Shown here in pieces: positions 10,217 through 24,823 of a DNA stretch of 64,000 bases. The translations under genes and the position numbers were made by a program. Under the pieces are notes generated by a model, which did not search any database, had not been told where the DNA came from, and saw only the letters and a list, made by a program, of their open reading frames with translations. The stretch covers positions 124,001 to 188,000 of the forward strand of contig JAIXMO010000006.1 of the NCBI GenBank assembly GCA_025677825.1, written 5' to 3'. Origin of the DNA: Helicostylum pulchrum (lineage: Eukaryota; Mucoromycota; Mucoromycetes; Mucorales; Mucoraceae). Within the stretch, counting starts at the first letter, position 1. Each line of letters begins with the position of its first letter.

Positions 10217-12495
10217 ATGTCTTTTATTGATGATGCTAAACAAAAAAGAAATAAACCTTGTAAGAGTATTCATTTTTTAATATTTAAAAAACTTGTTCGT
10301 TTTGTTTTGTTTAACCTTTTTTCCGAAAATCCCGTTTTCTTAATCTAGGTGAAAACTGTCGAGCGCATAGAAGGAAATGTAAAGTAACGCAAGGACTTCA
10401 ATGCGATCGTTGCATAAAAATGAGTTTATCTTGTGTATTCAAATTTTCAGTAAAACCCACTATATTAAAAAAGCCAATACCAATATCAAAAAAGAATCGC
10501 ATGTTAGAACAAATACGCATCATGGAACAAGACATGGCCGCCATGGAACAACAACTTCGATTATTAAACGTAAAAGTACAAGTAGACTCACCAACAAGTT
10601 CTTTTAGTTCAGAATACGATAGTGATACTAATAGTAGTAGTCAAAGTTATTCCTCTTATTGCTCTGAATCTGAATGCAATAATCCCGCTTATTGTATACA
10701 TACTAAACGTACCAAGTATGCTACTGCTTCACCCAGTCCATCTAGTTCTTCAAGTACTGCACTTATTACTTTACCAGATAAAAACCATTGGCAACTTACC
10801 CTAAGTCAAGATTCAAAAGGCATAAGTTTTCAAACCTCCATCAAGAATATTGCAGATGTAGCCGTTTTTTTAACCGAGTCTCTACAGTATTTTACCTTTT
10901 CACCTGAGCGTACACCTAATTACCATGCCGATCGCTCACATCAGTCTTTAGTTGTAACCAACAAAAAGTTAAAAGTAGAATATGTATTACACAGTTTCTT
11001 TCAAAAAAAGAAGAACAAAATCAAGTTAAATTATGCACCGCTATTATGTGATAGTGCTACTCGTAGTTATCTTAAAATTCAACTGATTCGATCTTATTTT
11101 ACTTGTGCTGGATTAAGCACACCCATCTTTTGTTTGCCTTATTTTTTACCACTACTTGAATCACAACCGAACTGTATGACAGCAGCAGCAGTTGCAGCTT
11201 ATATTACCTACTCACAATGCAGACATGTAGTTCAAATACCCTATCCATTAACTCGAGAAGGATTAGCCGAATCGTTTAGACAGGAAGCAAAGGATTTATT
11301 AGAGGATGTTTTATTTGAAGAAGAACCAAGTGTCATGATTGCTGGCTCCCTCATGCTACTTTCTCAATGCGCATTGATTACTTTACAAAACATCGAAGCC
11401 AGACTCTACATGAATTTAGCTTGGCGGATGGTAATTCAACTAAAAGATAAATATTTACCAATTATAAAGCATGTAACATCAGATACACCAGTGACACCAG
11501 AAATTGCTATTGCCGAATCTTGGAGACGTTTATTTTACGCTGTAAGGTACCTTGAATTAAACTTGTATATAATTTATGATGAATTGGCAGATTTTTCTTC
11601 TATTTTATTCGATAATGGAATTGGTTATCCAACTGTACTTGCAACAGAGAAGGGGATCAAGGATGTCAATGATGCAATTTCAGTATTTCATCACGTTGTT
11701 AGACTTCATAATTGCCAAATGTCTACGAATTCAGATGAACTCAAGTATCAATTATTTGCTGGCAATTTAGACTCTATATCTATTCACGATATTGAACAAT
11801 TGGAAAATCAATTGATTGGCTTTTGGAAAACTTTACCTGCTCAATTTCGCTTATCAGATTCTCCTTTGGAATATTTACAAACTGACCGAATTCAACAATG
11901 TGAAAATTCTTATGCAATTTATTTAAATCAACTTTATTACGCCTATTGGATGGCTCTCGAAACTCGTTTAATGCGATCACCTGCAACAACTGATTTATTA
12001 GGGGCTAATATGGAACGTTTTGATGGCGACAGAGCTTTGTTAATCGTTTCTGTATGTTGTGATGCTATTTCAAAAATATTTCATGTATTATTTTGTAGGC
12101 TGCCTTGTACTGTCGAGTTACACTGGTTGTTAATTGCAAGTGATGCCATGGCAATGTTAAAGAAAGCTGCAAATCCGCATATCAAAAGCAGAGCTCAAAA
12201 AAATTTACGTGTTACCTTGCGTGTCTTGAAGGATCGTGTACAACATGTCAATCAAGATAGTACAAATAACGAAGATTATATGTTATGGAAAAGCATGCTA
12301 CCCGCAGGTTCTCCTGAAACAAGTATGAGCACAAGTACAAGTTCTGGTAGTTTAGCTGAATCAGAGGCTGATAGTACACATATCGATGATGATGGTTCTT
12401 GTAATAGCAACATAAGACCTCCCGCTGCTTATTTTGGTGAATTAAAAAAGGCTCTCAATACTTATTTCGCCGGAAATGAACAAACCCCCACTTGA
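10217..12495 (+). CDS. Zn(II)2Cys6 transcription factor
   Basis: Two exons, 10217-10259 and 10349-12495, total 2190 nt, exactly 730 codons (729 aa). The first exon ends inside the zinc cluster. The joined cluster reads PCENCRAHRRKC followed by KVTQGLQCDRC and IKMSLSC, giving the six Cys of a fungal binuclear zinc cluster at about residues 15-42. It is followed by a basic linker, a short coiled coil (MLEQIRIMEQDMAAMEQQLR) suited to dimerisation, a Ser-rich linker and a long helical middle region resembling the fungal-specific transcription factor domain (for example MLLSQCALITLQNIEARLYM and ESWRRLFYAVRYLELNLYII). The C-terminus is Ser/Thr-rich and acidic. It should be a nuclear DNA-binding regulator; target genes cannot be predicted, and no metabolic cluster surrounds it. 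Starting at the first in-frame Met of exon 2 would lose the zinc cluster. Confidence 0.9.
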
Positions 12496-13208
12496 TATCT
12501 TTTTTGTTTGTTCTAATCTCTTTCATACATTTTCATATAACAAAATCCTTTCTTTTTCTTTAATATGTATATATTATATTTATTTCCCCCCCCCTTTTTG
12601 CACTTAAATAGCATTGATCGTTACCTTTTTCACATAAAAATTGTGCCTGCATTTATCGGGTTTTACTATATATTCTCCAAAGTGAGCAAGTCTATTATGA
12701 AATTCTACGTAGTACGAGTATAACCAACAAGAGCCAAACCTATGTTTCGTGTTGACAAGCTTCTTTATGGTATTATACTTATCCAAAAAAAAAAAAAGTT
12801 CTGGTTTAAAAAGCCAACAAGAGATTTCGGCAATAGTCAGGGTTTTTATCATGTCATTTTTTACCTTGGTAAAAATATGTTAAAAAATAAGGGTATACGC
12901 ATAGTATTATAGATCGTGAGTACACGCAATGACAAGTTACTGTACATATAAATACGAAGCAGATATATTTACATTGATTTATATACGTAACGTAATTAAA
13001 AGTAAACATCGTATACGAAGATATTACATTGTTTTTTTAAAAGTTTATTCAGAAAATATACACCTATTGTTGTTGTCACTCTAATCGCAAGAGCCTCTCC
13101 TCCCTTTTTTTTACACTTTATTTTTATGGTAAATTATAGTAGCCGCTAAAAGTAATAAAAAAACGAAAAAAGAAAGAAGAGAAATGATAAAATTAAATGA
13201 TATTTGAT
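12496..13208. other. Convergent intergenic region
   Basis: Spacer between the 3' ends of the Zn2Cys6 and EI24-like genes. It contains the two 3' untranslated regions. One 82-codon minus-strand frame (12604-12852) has no recognised features and is not called as a gene. Confidence 0.55.
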
Positions 13209-14257
13209 TTATACTTTAAAAGAACCATACCCGCTTTTAGCACCAGGATGCTGAGGAATAATAACTTCAGTTGAAACACTACTGCGGTTACGTTTAGCGA
13301 TTTCACGTTCATTCTTTTCATACTTGTCGCCGACATATAAAGCAGCACCTACTACATTTGTCCACATAAAGATCAAGTTAAATAATGGGATGATTTCAAG
13401 TGCTACTGCAACTACACCAAAGTTACAGTATTCTGTCTTGTGTCTCCAAGCATAACTTCTTGAATCACTGACTGAGAAACCTCTAAATTCAATATCATAA
13501 TGAAGATGGTGACCCCAACTAAAAGGAAAAAGGAAAAGGAAAAGAGTTAGAATAATACAAATTTCTTTATGGTTTATATATATATATGCATATATACCAA
13601 GCAATCCATCCATTAATATAACAAGCAATAAAAGTACCAACTACAGGAATTAAATGTAATGGCGCTGTAATGATTAAAATCAAAATCTACAAAAAAAAAA
13701 AAAAAACGTTTTTTTAATAATTATTTTTTTAGAGTTACGATCTGAGTTTCCCCTTACTTGTGCCAAAATCAATAACCAGACTAAAGCAAGACCAGAGGAG
13801 ATGCCTCGACAACACATTCTCAAGTTACCAACTGGAACTCTGTTAGTAAACATACGCTCAAGACCTCTTGCTTTTAAAGTTGCGTCGAATAAAGCATCTT
13901 GGAATATAGGAAGTAAGATGGCAAAGAAGATCAAGTCAAAGACTGCCGATTCCAATAATACAAAGATAACCGAGACTGTCCAAGCGAGCCAAACCGGACA
14001 ATTGGCTTCAATTAACGCATGTGCTTGCAATGGTAAAAGGTATACGAACGAAAGAACCAATGAGAGTATACCAAAGATTAACGTTAAAAGAAAAGGGCAT
14101 AACGTTTTTACCCACAACTACAGCGACAACAAAAATTATATGTAAATGTTATTGTTTTTTTTAAAAAAAAAAGAAAAAAACAATATTTACAATGTACCTG
14201 TGGATGTGATATAAAATAAACTATACCAGCAACTGGATAAGTATAAGGTGGAGCCAT
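13209..14257 (-). CDS. EI24/Rrt8-like multi-pass membrane protein
   Basis: Starts at the ATG at 14257-14255 with MAPPYTYPVAGIVYFISHP, the typical start of fungal Rrt8/Lds proteins of the EI24 superfamily. Joined exons encode several membrane segments: LCPFLLTLIFGILSLVLSFV, LAWTVSVIFVLLESAVFDLI, then VWLLILAQ joined to LILITAPLHLIPVVGTFIAC, and FGVVAVALEIIPLFNLIFMW. The charged stretches (LKARGLERMFTNRVPVGNLR; DKYEKNEREIAKRNR) fit loops and a cytosolic tail. The TAPLHLIPVVGT segment is a characteristic hairpin of the family. In yeast these proteins are found on lipid droplets, membranes and in spore-wall formation; the role here is unknown. Four exons; one short intron carries a TA-repeat near 13575-13595. 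The family call is from motif recall, not a search. Confidence 0.75.
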
Positions 14258-15700
14258 TTTTCTTTTAAAAAAGGTATGTGTATAAAAGAAAAAAAGAAAA
14301 AGGAAATGGAGAATCAATTTTATTTATTTATTTGTTTAAACACTAGTTGATCGTGACTTATGGACTTTTATGTACGACATCTTGTGATCCGTAGAATCTT
14401 TTTCATAGCGTACGAAAAAAAGAAAAAGAAAAGATAACCTGTCAACTCAAGTTTGTATTTGCTAGTTTAAAAAAATGTTGTTATTTATATGGTAATGTAA
14501 CGCCGAGAAAAAGTTCCTTAAAAAAGTTCTAGGTATAAAACAGAAAAAAAAAAAAAGATAATGCATAATGACAGATATCAATACGCATTCGGTGCGTTTC
14601 GCTTATTCGCCACCATAATGATCTACTTTTATATGAAACATGACCATACACTGCGTTTCACCGCTCAATTAAAAAAAAGATCTTACCAACTTTCAATTAA
14701 GCTTTCAAATATATCTCTCTTTTTTTTTTCCGGGTACCTAAGCTCCCTCCCCCCCCCCCCCTTTCGGCTATAGCAATTGACACAATACAATAATAAGTTC
14801 AAAGTTTCTTATAGTTCGTAATTTTGAAAAGGATCAAGCTCTTTACCGCTGTTCTTTTTTGCAATATTTCTATTTTTAATTTTTTATCGTGCTCATTGTT
14901 CTTTTCGTGAATACCAAAAAAAAAAAAGTCGGTAAAAAGGAAACCACTAGCCCTAATTCGCCAAAAAAAAAAATACGCCCAATTTTAAAGTTTTCTTACC
15001 ACTTACCACGGACTGGTGTAACATACAGTGCTTCCGCTCTCAAGTTGGAACAGCATGTATTTTACATATATTTAGTCCAAGTATATGGAACAAATCGCAA
15101 TAAAAATACGTCATACTGAGTAGATCGCATGAGTAAGGTAACCTCATTCTATCAAATTATTTATGTTTCCGTTTTATTCTTTTGTTTTCATATTCGTACA
15201 AACATATACGGTTCTTCTTAGGGCAACGGCCATCTTATTTTATTTTTCCATTTTATGCCTAGCATATAGTATAGGTAATTTTAACTTCTTTTGAGTTCCA
15301 GGAAAGTATTAGATGAAATAAATAATGAAATATACACTAGCTTAAAAAAAAAAGGACACAAATCATCGAAGCATCTAGCTAAAGCAAAAGTTGAAAGACT
15401 AGATATAGAGTAACTATTATGGCGAATTCTTCAAACTATCAATGTATCAGAGACATACCTTTCTATCAGCTTATAACTTTTTGGATTTATATAAGGACAA
15501 ACTTTTGACTGGTTCCAACAAAAAAAAAAAAAAAAAAAAACGGCGAAAAGGGCGATGAAAACGACAGCGAACTGGATGCTACGTTTATTACTTAAATTTG
15601 ATTTGTAAATATTATAAGTAGTTTGGTTATGTTCGTTTGTATGGATTTATGCTCACTATTCTGATATTATGTATAGAGAAAAACGCGCATCCGCTGAAAC
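14258..15700. other. Gene-poor region with A/T and C runs
   Basis: No convincing gene. It contains a C run at about 14750-14761, a run of 21 A at 15520-15540 and the left copy of a direct repeat (14968-15025). Scattered short frames are likely chance. Confidence 0.5.
14968..15025 (+). repeat. Dispersed direct repeat, copy A
   Basis: Shares an A-rich start, tacgcc, a tttaaagtt block, then ccacgga and gtgtaacata with copy B at 16633-16685, in the same order and orientation with small gaps. The sequence around it is not otherwise similar. It may be the end of a decayed transposable element. Confidence 0.5.
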
Positions 15701-15905
15701 AAGAAAATGTGCAACTCGCAATTCTGGAGTTTATATGCTCTTTCAAACACATTCCGTAATACTAGAGCTCAATTAACAGAAGTATGTGCGACTCTATTTA
15801 CAGGTGGTCGAAATCTGGAATCACTCGATCCTGCAACTGTAGTTCGTGCTACGGATGTATTGAACGCCAACCATAGAAGAAAACACAGCGAAGCAAGCAG
15901 GTAAG
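15701..15905 (+). other. Unassigned protein-like open frame
   Basis: A 65-codon frame (15707 to a gtaagt donor-like site at 15901) reads MCNSQFWSLYALSNTFRNTR and onward to VVRATDVLNANHRRKHSEAS. It looks more protein-like than the surroundings and ends exactly at a consensus donor, but no matching downstream exon or family was found. It may be an exon of a decayed gene linked to the transposase relic that follows. Confidence 0.25.
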
Positions 15906-16369
15906 TATACTTTTTTTATCATCGCATGATGATATGTTTAAGCATCACTGACTTATCATTATTTTTTCTTTTTGGCTCGAATGATGATATTATTGAAAGT
16001 AATGAGGAGGAAAGCTTGTTATATTCGAATTTTTCAAGATCTGCTGGCTCATACCTTATATCGCCAGCATATGTACAAGCTTACATTCTCCCTACTTGTG
16101 GGTATATAAAATTTTCCCTTTCGTCCCTAACCAATATATGCAAATGTACTATAGTATACAGGGAAGAGTTACGCTGGACTGTAGGATATAATCTATACAA
16201 TACTTGATTCGAGCAATAATGACGAAGAAGCGCTTGCAACAACGGCTATTTGAAGATACAAACGTTACAAGCATGTTGCCGTACGGTCCAATGATTTTTT
16301 TTTTATATTTATGATACTTTGGCTCATTATTTTCAATAACTACATCTTTCTTTGATTATAGATGTAGGT

Positions 16370-16556
16370 TATACACAACTCCATGCAATTTATGAAGAAG
16401 GTAATACCTTTCCTCTCCGTACTCTCCTGAATTGAATCCAACTGAGCAATTCTGGGATATTGTTTAGTGTAATCAAATTATGGAGTCTGAAACACTCGCA
16501 CTGAAGCATGTCCTTATCAACATTACTCGACACTCTAAAAAAAAATTTTAAATAAA
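16370..16556 (+). pseudogene. Tc1/IS630-type transposase C-terminal relic
   Basis: The plus strand near 16418-16466 encodes PYSPELNPTEQFWDIV followed by a stop and then CNQIMESETLALKHVLINIT. The block PPYSPELNPIEQFW is the hallmark around the last catalytic acidic residue of Tc1/mariner and IS630-like DDE transposases. Here a stop follows at once and the upstream catalytic region is not readable in one frame, so this is a dead fragment. The direct repeat at 16633-16685 lies about 80 nt downstream and may mark the end of the same element. Confidence 0.65.
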
Positions 16557-16632
16557 ATGCTATGTATTAATTTCGAATTTACAAGTTCTATTTTCGATAA
16601 ATGTATGATTTGGGACGCCAAGATTTCTTTTT

Positions 16633-16685
16633 AAAAATACGCCTCAGTTTAAAGTTTCTTTTACTACCACGGACCTGTGTAACAT
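16633..16685 (+). repeat. Dispersed direct repeat, copy B
   Basis: Second copy of the sequence at 14968-15025, in the same orientation. The two copies flank the region holding the Tc1/IS630 transposase relic, but as direct rather than inverted repeats, so they are not simple terminal inverted repeats of one intact element. Confidence 0.5.
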
Positions 16686-16689
16686 ATGT

Positions 16690-18177
16690 ATACCGAGAAA
16701 AGCTAATAATGGCATATTTGATTCCATGTGTACCAATTTCAAAGAGGGGTTCTTGCATTAAGGGCTTAAAAACTTTTTTTTATCAGGTTAAAAAGGTAAT
16801 CTCCTTTCAATCCATGCTGCAAAAAGTCAAATAAACATTTTTGAAAAAGTACATAATTTAATTTAATGTTGTATTGACGCATATCAAACATTTTTAGCTT
16901 TGCCAAGGTAGTATAGAACTTTTACTATGTATGGTTAGCTTCAATTCAAATATATATTTCTTTTCTGAAAATCAGTTCAATTAAAAAGATGTATTTCATT
17001 TTAAAAAAAAGTTAGTTTAAAGCGTAACAGGTTTACAAAAAAGCGACCATCTTTTTACATATAATCAATTTTTAGACTCAGCAATTTGTACATCTTCGTC
17101 TTTCAGCACGTGTTGTTCTTGCAGCCCAAGATATAAAAAGATGTTAAATATATAAGAACTTTCTAGTTGCATTATAATTAATTTGTATAAGTAATACAGA
17201 TCCAAAATATCTATTATAAACTAGAAAATATATAATAGGTCTTATATAATAACTTGCTTCGCCTTATACAGACTGGGTACCTAATTAACATAAAAAAAAA
17301 AGCTTAGCGTATTAGTTATATCATATTTTTTGTTTAGTAAAAACCCAATTGCATAAGAGAGGTGGGAATATTCTCCATATATGTATATTAGGTCAATGAC
17401 ATCGGATGAGTACAGACACAACAAAAAAATATAATTTATATCGTCTTATTATTGACACTTGATGAACCCAACAATTGTTCGCCTAATTGCTCACTCACCT
17501 AATTGTTGACTAGAAAAAAAAAAGAAATGTAATTGCTATGTAAAGATCTAATTATATTTAATGATATATACAAGATTAAAAATCGTCATTATACTATAAA
17601 CTTGCCCTATTATATAAAAAGCAATACCCTTTCTACCAAAGCACGTGTATATCTCGTAATACTTTTTTTTTTTGTTGGGAAGCTTTTTTTTTAGAACATT
17701 CTGTTCTTACAAAGTATATCGTATCAGTTCTTCAGTACTGAAATAACCTGGCATGACAATTTCTTTTTTATCGCTACTACCAGATCAAATTCACCTACCC
17801 GCGCCAGAAAATAAATAGATGTATTTTTTATACGCGAACCTTTTTTGTTATAAACGCAAGATGATGAAGTAATCCAAAAGATCTATACGAGACAATGATT
17901 GTTCCACAGTTTTGCAGGAATGCCTAACGCGTTAGTACAAAATCCACGAGGCGAACAAGTCACAGTGAATGAGAGACAAACCCAAAATGGTCATGTATCA
18001 ACGTGGCCAAGCAACAAAAAAAAAAAAGTATTTATACTTATTTTTCTCTCCTTTTTTCTGTAGAACTTTTTTAATACCTTTTTCTCTCTTTTTTTTTAAC
18101 CTTATTGTTTTCTCCATTGAACAAATGTATAATACAGTTTTAATAAAATACAAGAAAAAGTACCTTAAAGTAAACTA
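16690..18177. other. Gene-poor AT-rich region
   Basis: No supported gene. A short frame at 17920-18010 (MPNALVQNPRGEQVTVNERQ and onward) looks protein-like but has no visible continuation. The right end is the promoter of the FYVE gene. Confidence 0.5.
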
Positions 18178-19240
18178 ATGTCAACTTTGAAACTACCACA
18201 GTTGAATGAAGTATGTGTAATATATATAGGAAAAAAAAAAAAAAAAATGTGTGTAAATTATGATTATATATGACTGACAGATATAATATATATGGTTTTG
18301 CAGAGAAATGATGATTCTCCTCTTTCTATGCACGTAAACGTCACGGACAATTCCCCTAACAGTGAACAGTATCATAAACATTACCAGCAAAAGTATAGTA
18401 CTCCTTCTTTTCCTGTTTTCATATTAAATAATTTTGGTAAGTTTCATCATTTATTTACTTTTTTTTTTTTTTTTTTTTCTTATTTTATTTATTTATCCTT
18501 TATCTTTTCTATTATTATTATTATTATGTATCTAGATGATCATAAGGAAACTTTATTAATTATGGAAAATACGACGAGTAGCGTATTATTAGAAGAAGAA
18601 GAAGACGAAGACGACGAAGAAGAAGATGATGAAGAAGATGATGAATTATGGCGAGATAACTTTATGGAATTAATGTCGAAACTTATAAACTATTCAGAAT
18701 CACTTGAATCGATTTCAATTGAATTATTAAGGACGGAAGGAAAAGTGAGAGAATTAATATTACTACAAAAATCAATTACGGAAGAATTGGACGAGACAGA
18801 AAAAATGTACATAGATAAAATTAACGAATGTGAAGCGATATCAAGGCAACAAATTGAATATATGAACGAATTGACTGAATTAGAAAGTGAATTAAACGGA
18901 CAAGTGTCAAATAAAAGACTTACTATGAGTACAATATCAACCGTCATGCCTTGGAAAAGTTCTCAACATAGCCAACGAGAAGAAAGGAGTATACATAGTA
19001 ATAATACCACAGTTGATAGTAAATTCTTGCTACATAAGAATGATCCTGTAAATACGTTAAGGTGGAATATTGGTTTATGGATAGGTGGTGGAATAGGTAC
19101 AGGAAATATTATTCATTCGTATCATCATCCCGTTCATCAACGACTTGAACTAATTGCTGTTGGTTCCGGTACAATTGCAATACAATACCAAAAGGTAAAA
19201 AATTAAACTGAAACCTTTAATTAGTATGTAGACTAATCAA

Positions 19241-19278
<38 letters not shown>

Positions 19279-19598
19279 TAAATTAGACTTACCACCTTCA
19301 TAAGCATGATTATATGCTTCAAATAAACTATAACGATCGAAGAAAGAAATTTCATTTATTACCAAAACATTTATGGACACCTGATACCCAAGTAACTCGG
19401 TGTCAATTTAAAACTAATCATACCGCATGTTCGACTACTTTTTCTTTATTCGAACGACGGCATCACTGTAGAAAGTGTGGTCAAATTATATGTCAAAGGC
19501 ATGGCTTAAATAGGTTACCGCTATTCACTCGTTCATCAGCTATAGACACATGGTGTCGTGTCTGTGATACATGTTTCCATGACTTGGTTGTAAAATAA
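18178..19598 (+). CDS. FYVE zinc-finger protein
   Basis: Four exons, 18178-18210, 18304-18436, 18536-19194 and 19287-19598, total 1137 nt, exactly 379 codons (378 aa). The N-terminal third is disordered with a long acidic run (18592-18645, EEEEDEDDEEEDDEED). The middle is a coiled coil (about 18660-18910: LMSKLINYSESLESISIELL, EELDETEKMYIDKINECEAI). The C-terminus is a FYVE domain beginning LWTPDTQVTRC, with the phosphatidylinositol-3-phosphate-binding RRHHCRKCG motif and the Cys pairs ICQRHG and CRVCDTCF. FYVE proteins bind PI3P on endosomes or the vacuole, so this is likely an endosomal or vacuolar adaptor; the specific orthologue (Pib2-, Pep7-like or other) is not clear. Two introns carry T runs of 20 and 34. 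It lies 112 nt upstream of the NDR kinase gene on the same strand. Confidence 0.88.
19243..19276. repeat. Poly-T run of 34 in an intron
   Basis: Uninterrupted run of 34 T in the last intron of the FYVE gene, about 10 nt before the 3' splice site, where it acts as an extreme polypyrimidine tract. Confidence 0.75.
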
Positions 19599-19710
19599 TA
19601 CCTAATAAAAAAATGAGGGACTACATAAATTTCCTTTTTTTTTCTTTTTTTTACCTTTTCACTCTCTTTTCTTTCTTTTTTTGTACAATTTAAGATAAAA
19701 AAAAAGAAGG

Positions 19711-21470
<1,760 letters not shown>

Positions 21471-22974
21471 ATATTTGTATACACAATAAACTTTTGAACA
21501 AAAAAAAAAAAAAAAAATGCTGTACACAAGGATGCTTTCTTTGCTTGAGAGGATTCCATTTCTGTAAAGTCGTAACTTTAGCAGGAAAAAACTCACTGAC
21601 ATTTCTGACGTTCCGTTTATATATGCATATTATAGAATGGAATAGAAGGTAAAACACATCGCGTCAATTATGCATTTTATACTAACATCAATATATAAAA
21701 GTACCTCGTGTATTTGAATACAAAAATATTTTAGTTTATTATTATTACCTATTGGATCTATTTGATCTTTTTAGTAGCACAGAAAAAAAAAAGAGGTTTA
21801 TTACACACACACACATACAAAAAGGTACCAAAATGTTATCGGGATCGGGAAGGAAATAAATTATCATGCCATTTTTTTATTATTGTACATGCATTATTAC
21901 AAGACACTAAACATCTTGATATATATGTTTTCTGCATTATCCAAATAATAAAAGGGAAAAGTTCGTTCTAGCCTTTTTACTTGGGTTTAGATAAAATCTA
22001 TATAAAAAAAAATTGACATACACAATGTGTAACAAAAAAAAAAGCTTATCAAAGCGGAGAGAAAGGATTTTTTTTTGTAGGGTACATTTTGAGACAACGA
22101 TTATATATGTGTTCCTTTTTGTATATTGAAATAGTAGCTAAATGACGATACATGACGTTAAGGTTGGTGGTATCAATAAGTACTTGTTTTTTTAGTAGTG
22201 GAGTATAGACGCCACCTTTTTTTTTTGTATCTCTTTTATCTATCCTTTTTACTTTTTTTTTTTCTTTTTTTTTTTTTTGTTTGTAATTTAGTGCAAATAT
22301 ACGCGCACACACTCAAGCGAGCTCTCTCCTATTCCCTCCTCTATCCCCTAATCCCTTTTTTTACAGCTCCTAAAGAGCAAAAAAAAAAAAAAAACTCCTT
22401 GCTCCCTTTGTACTAAAAAAAGAATGCAGCATGATGATATTTTTTTTTGTTTAGGTAACGATGAATTGCATGATATTGTAAACCAAAAAGAAAAAAGAAA
22501 AAGAAAAGACCCTTTTTCTTTTTTTTAAAGAAAGTGTGTATATGTTTTCTAGTAGAAAAAGAAACAAGGAAGATTTGTTTTATGTTCATGCGCAAAAATA
22601 ATAAAAAAGGAGTTCTTTTTTATTCAATCTAATCAAAATGTAAATGAAAAAAAAAAAACCACCGGAAAATCTGCTGTTTAAAAATAACAATAATTAGGGT
22701 TTAAACAGTACAGAGAAAATTCCCTTGACGTATCATAGTCGGATACTTTTTTTTTTTTTTTTTCTTTAACGCTACACACATAAAAAAGAAGGATTCTCTT
22801 TTTAGTTCTCCACTTGACATGATTTTATTACAAAAATCGATTAACCTTTTTTAGGGGCCCGCCGCCATTTTTATAACCTTTCAATAACTGATTTTATTTT
22901 TTCACTCTTTTCTTTCCTTTTTTTTTATTTTTTTTTTATTCCTAAATTTTTATTTATTTTATTATATTTATATA
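21471..22974. other. Intergenic, no gene seen
   Basis: About 1.5 kb between the kinase and FHA-RING genes, full of A/T runs and pyrimidine tracts (for example 22225-22280). The immediate upstream of the FHA-RING gene is T-rich with a tatatttatataatgg start context. Short frames are low complexity. Confidence 0.55.
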
Positions 22975-24807
22975 ATGGCACCAGTAATAGAAAATGAAGG
23001 TGTCAGAAGAAGATCGTTAAGTGGAGCATCTGCTTTAATAGCTAGAAGATTTACAAGACAGACGAGTGCTCCGAGACCAGTAGCATCTAGATCAGAATCT
23101 ACTACAAGAAGAAGAGCTACAATTGCTTCTACTAATACACCTACTACTACCACTACTTCTACTACTACTAATACTACTAATACCAGTGGTGTAAAAGTAC
23201 ATGTTCGCATTGTACCCAATATTGAAAATCCAAGTCGAAGTTTAATATTCGATATAGTAGATCGAGAACTACAAGTTGGATCAGTAATTCGAATCGGTCG
23301 ATACTCTGAACGTCACGCGAATTTAAACTGCATGTCTTTTAAGAGTAAAGTTGTATCCAGATGCCATAGTGAAGTATGGGTTGAAACAAATGGCAAGGTA
23401 AAATAATAATTGATGCTCCGTTTCAAACTTTAAATGGTAATTGACAATATTAAGTACGAATTTAAATAGTTGTATATACGAGACACAAAGTCTTCATCTG
23501 GTACCTTTTTAAATCATGTCCGACTTAGTCCTGCTGGTAATGAAAGTAGACCAGTAGAATTAAGCGATGGAGATATTGTGCAATTGGGTGTTGATTTTCA
23601 AGGTGGTCGAGAAGAAATGTATCGTTCAGTTAAAATGAGATTTGAATTAAACCGTTCTAGTAGACCAAGACCATTATCATTTAGTTTAAACGCATTTCAA
23701 AATCTCCGTAATTTAACACATAACCAGCAACAGCAACAGCAGCAACAAGAGCAAGAACAAGAACACGAGAAGGATCAATGTGTTACTATCCAAAAAGACA
23801 ATGTACGACCAACTACGAAAATAACATCTAAATCGTGTACACCTGCATTAAAGAACCCAACAAATGATGATATAGATGAATGCTGTATTTGTTTATATGC
23901 ATTAGCTCCCTTTCAAGCACTCTTTGTATCTCCATGTTCACATACCTACCATTTCAAATGTATTCGACCATTACTATCAAGTTATCCAGGCTTTCAATGT
24001 CCTATTTGTAGAACCTATTCAGACTTAGAAGCAAGTGTAGCCATTGAAGCAGATGAAGTCATGGAACAATATATACAACGTAAAAATACCACTAATGCAC
24101 CTGAAGCAGATTCTGGGTTGGGTTTACAATCCGATCAAAACCAACCTACTACTACTACCATAGAATCATCTATTATTCATCCTACTTCTTGTTCTTTAAT
24201 ACAATCTGCACCTGATGATCTTAATGATGATAATGCCGCTGATTCTACTGCTCTAGTACATACCATCGATGATAATAATTATACACCACGTCCACCTTTA
24301 CATGTAACTGACCCTTACTCTACAACATTTATATCTTCTCCTGTCATCTATTCCGAAACCATACCGGATTCATTACCCCTTGACCAAGGTATGTAGTTTA
24401 ATCTATATACATTTTATTATTTTGATAGTTTATTTATTTCATTATTATTCACTTTAGACGCAAATGATATACAACATGTGACAGAAGTGAATAATATAGA
24501 ACGACCTCGTGAAAGAAGAACAAGTCATATTATGGAAAAGATAAAAATGGTATTTTTCGAAAAGAAAAAATCAGTCTCACAACAATCAAATAATGATAAT
24601 GCAACAACAACAACAACAACAGATGGTCGACGACGACAAAAGAGGCCATTATCTTACCCAAATGGTGAAGAACAAGGGTGTAGTCGCCACGACCAAAATA
24701 GAACTGCACCTGTAATAAATCAAACACTATCTAGACAATCTACAACTCATTCAGATGAATATCATAGTCGGGAATCAACTATACAACAGTCAACTGTTCA
24801 TGTATAA
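22975..24807 (+). CDS. FHA-RING ubiquitin ligase (Dma1-like)
   Basis: Three exons, 22975-23397, 23470-24388 and 24458-24807, total 1692 nt, exactly 564 codons (563 aa). The N-terminus is Arg/Ser/Thr-rich. The FHA domain spans the first intron and shows IRIGRYSE, SRCHSEVWV and DTKSSSGTFLNHVRL, the phosphothreonine-binding loops. The RING domain (about 23880-24015) reads CCICLYALAPFQALFVSPCS, HTYHFKC and CPIC, a C-x2-C ... C-x-H-x2-H-x2-C ... C-x2-C RING-H2 pattern. FHA followed by RING is the architecture of Dma1/Dma2 (fungi) and CHFR/RNF8 (animals), E3 ligases of the mitotic checkpoint and septation network. The C-terminal extension of about 250 residues is Ser/Thr/Asp-rich and probably disordered. 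Confidence 0.9.
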
Positions 24808-24823
24808 AATAATATAATAAAAA

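Noticed and set aside
12604..12852. 82-codon minus-strand frame in the convergent spacer
   Set aside because: No recognised motif, no promoter signal, and it contains the 3' region of neighbouring genes; chance frame likely in AT-rich DNA.
17920..18010. Protein-like frame MPNALVQNPRGEQVTVNERQ upstream of the FYVE gene
   Set aside because: The FYVE gene has a good start at 18178 and the exon sums fit without it. No donor joins this frame to it, and it runs into an A-run.
19599..19710. FYVE and NDR kinase as one fused gene
   Set aside because: FYVE ends in a clear stop, the spacer is a CT-rich promoter-like tract and the kinase has its own ATG. Both exon sums are whole codons.
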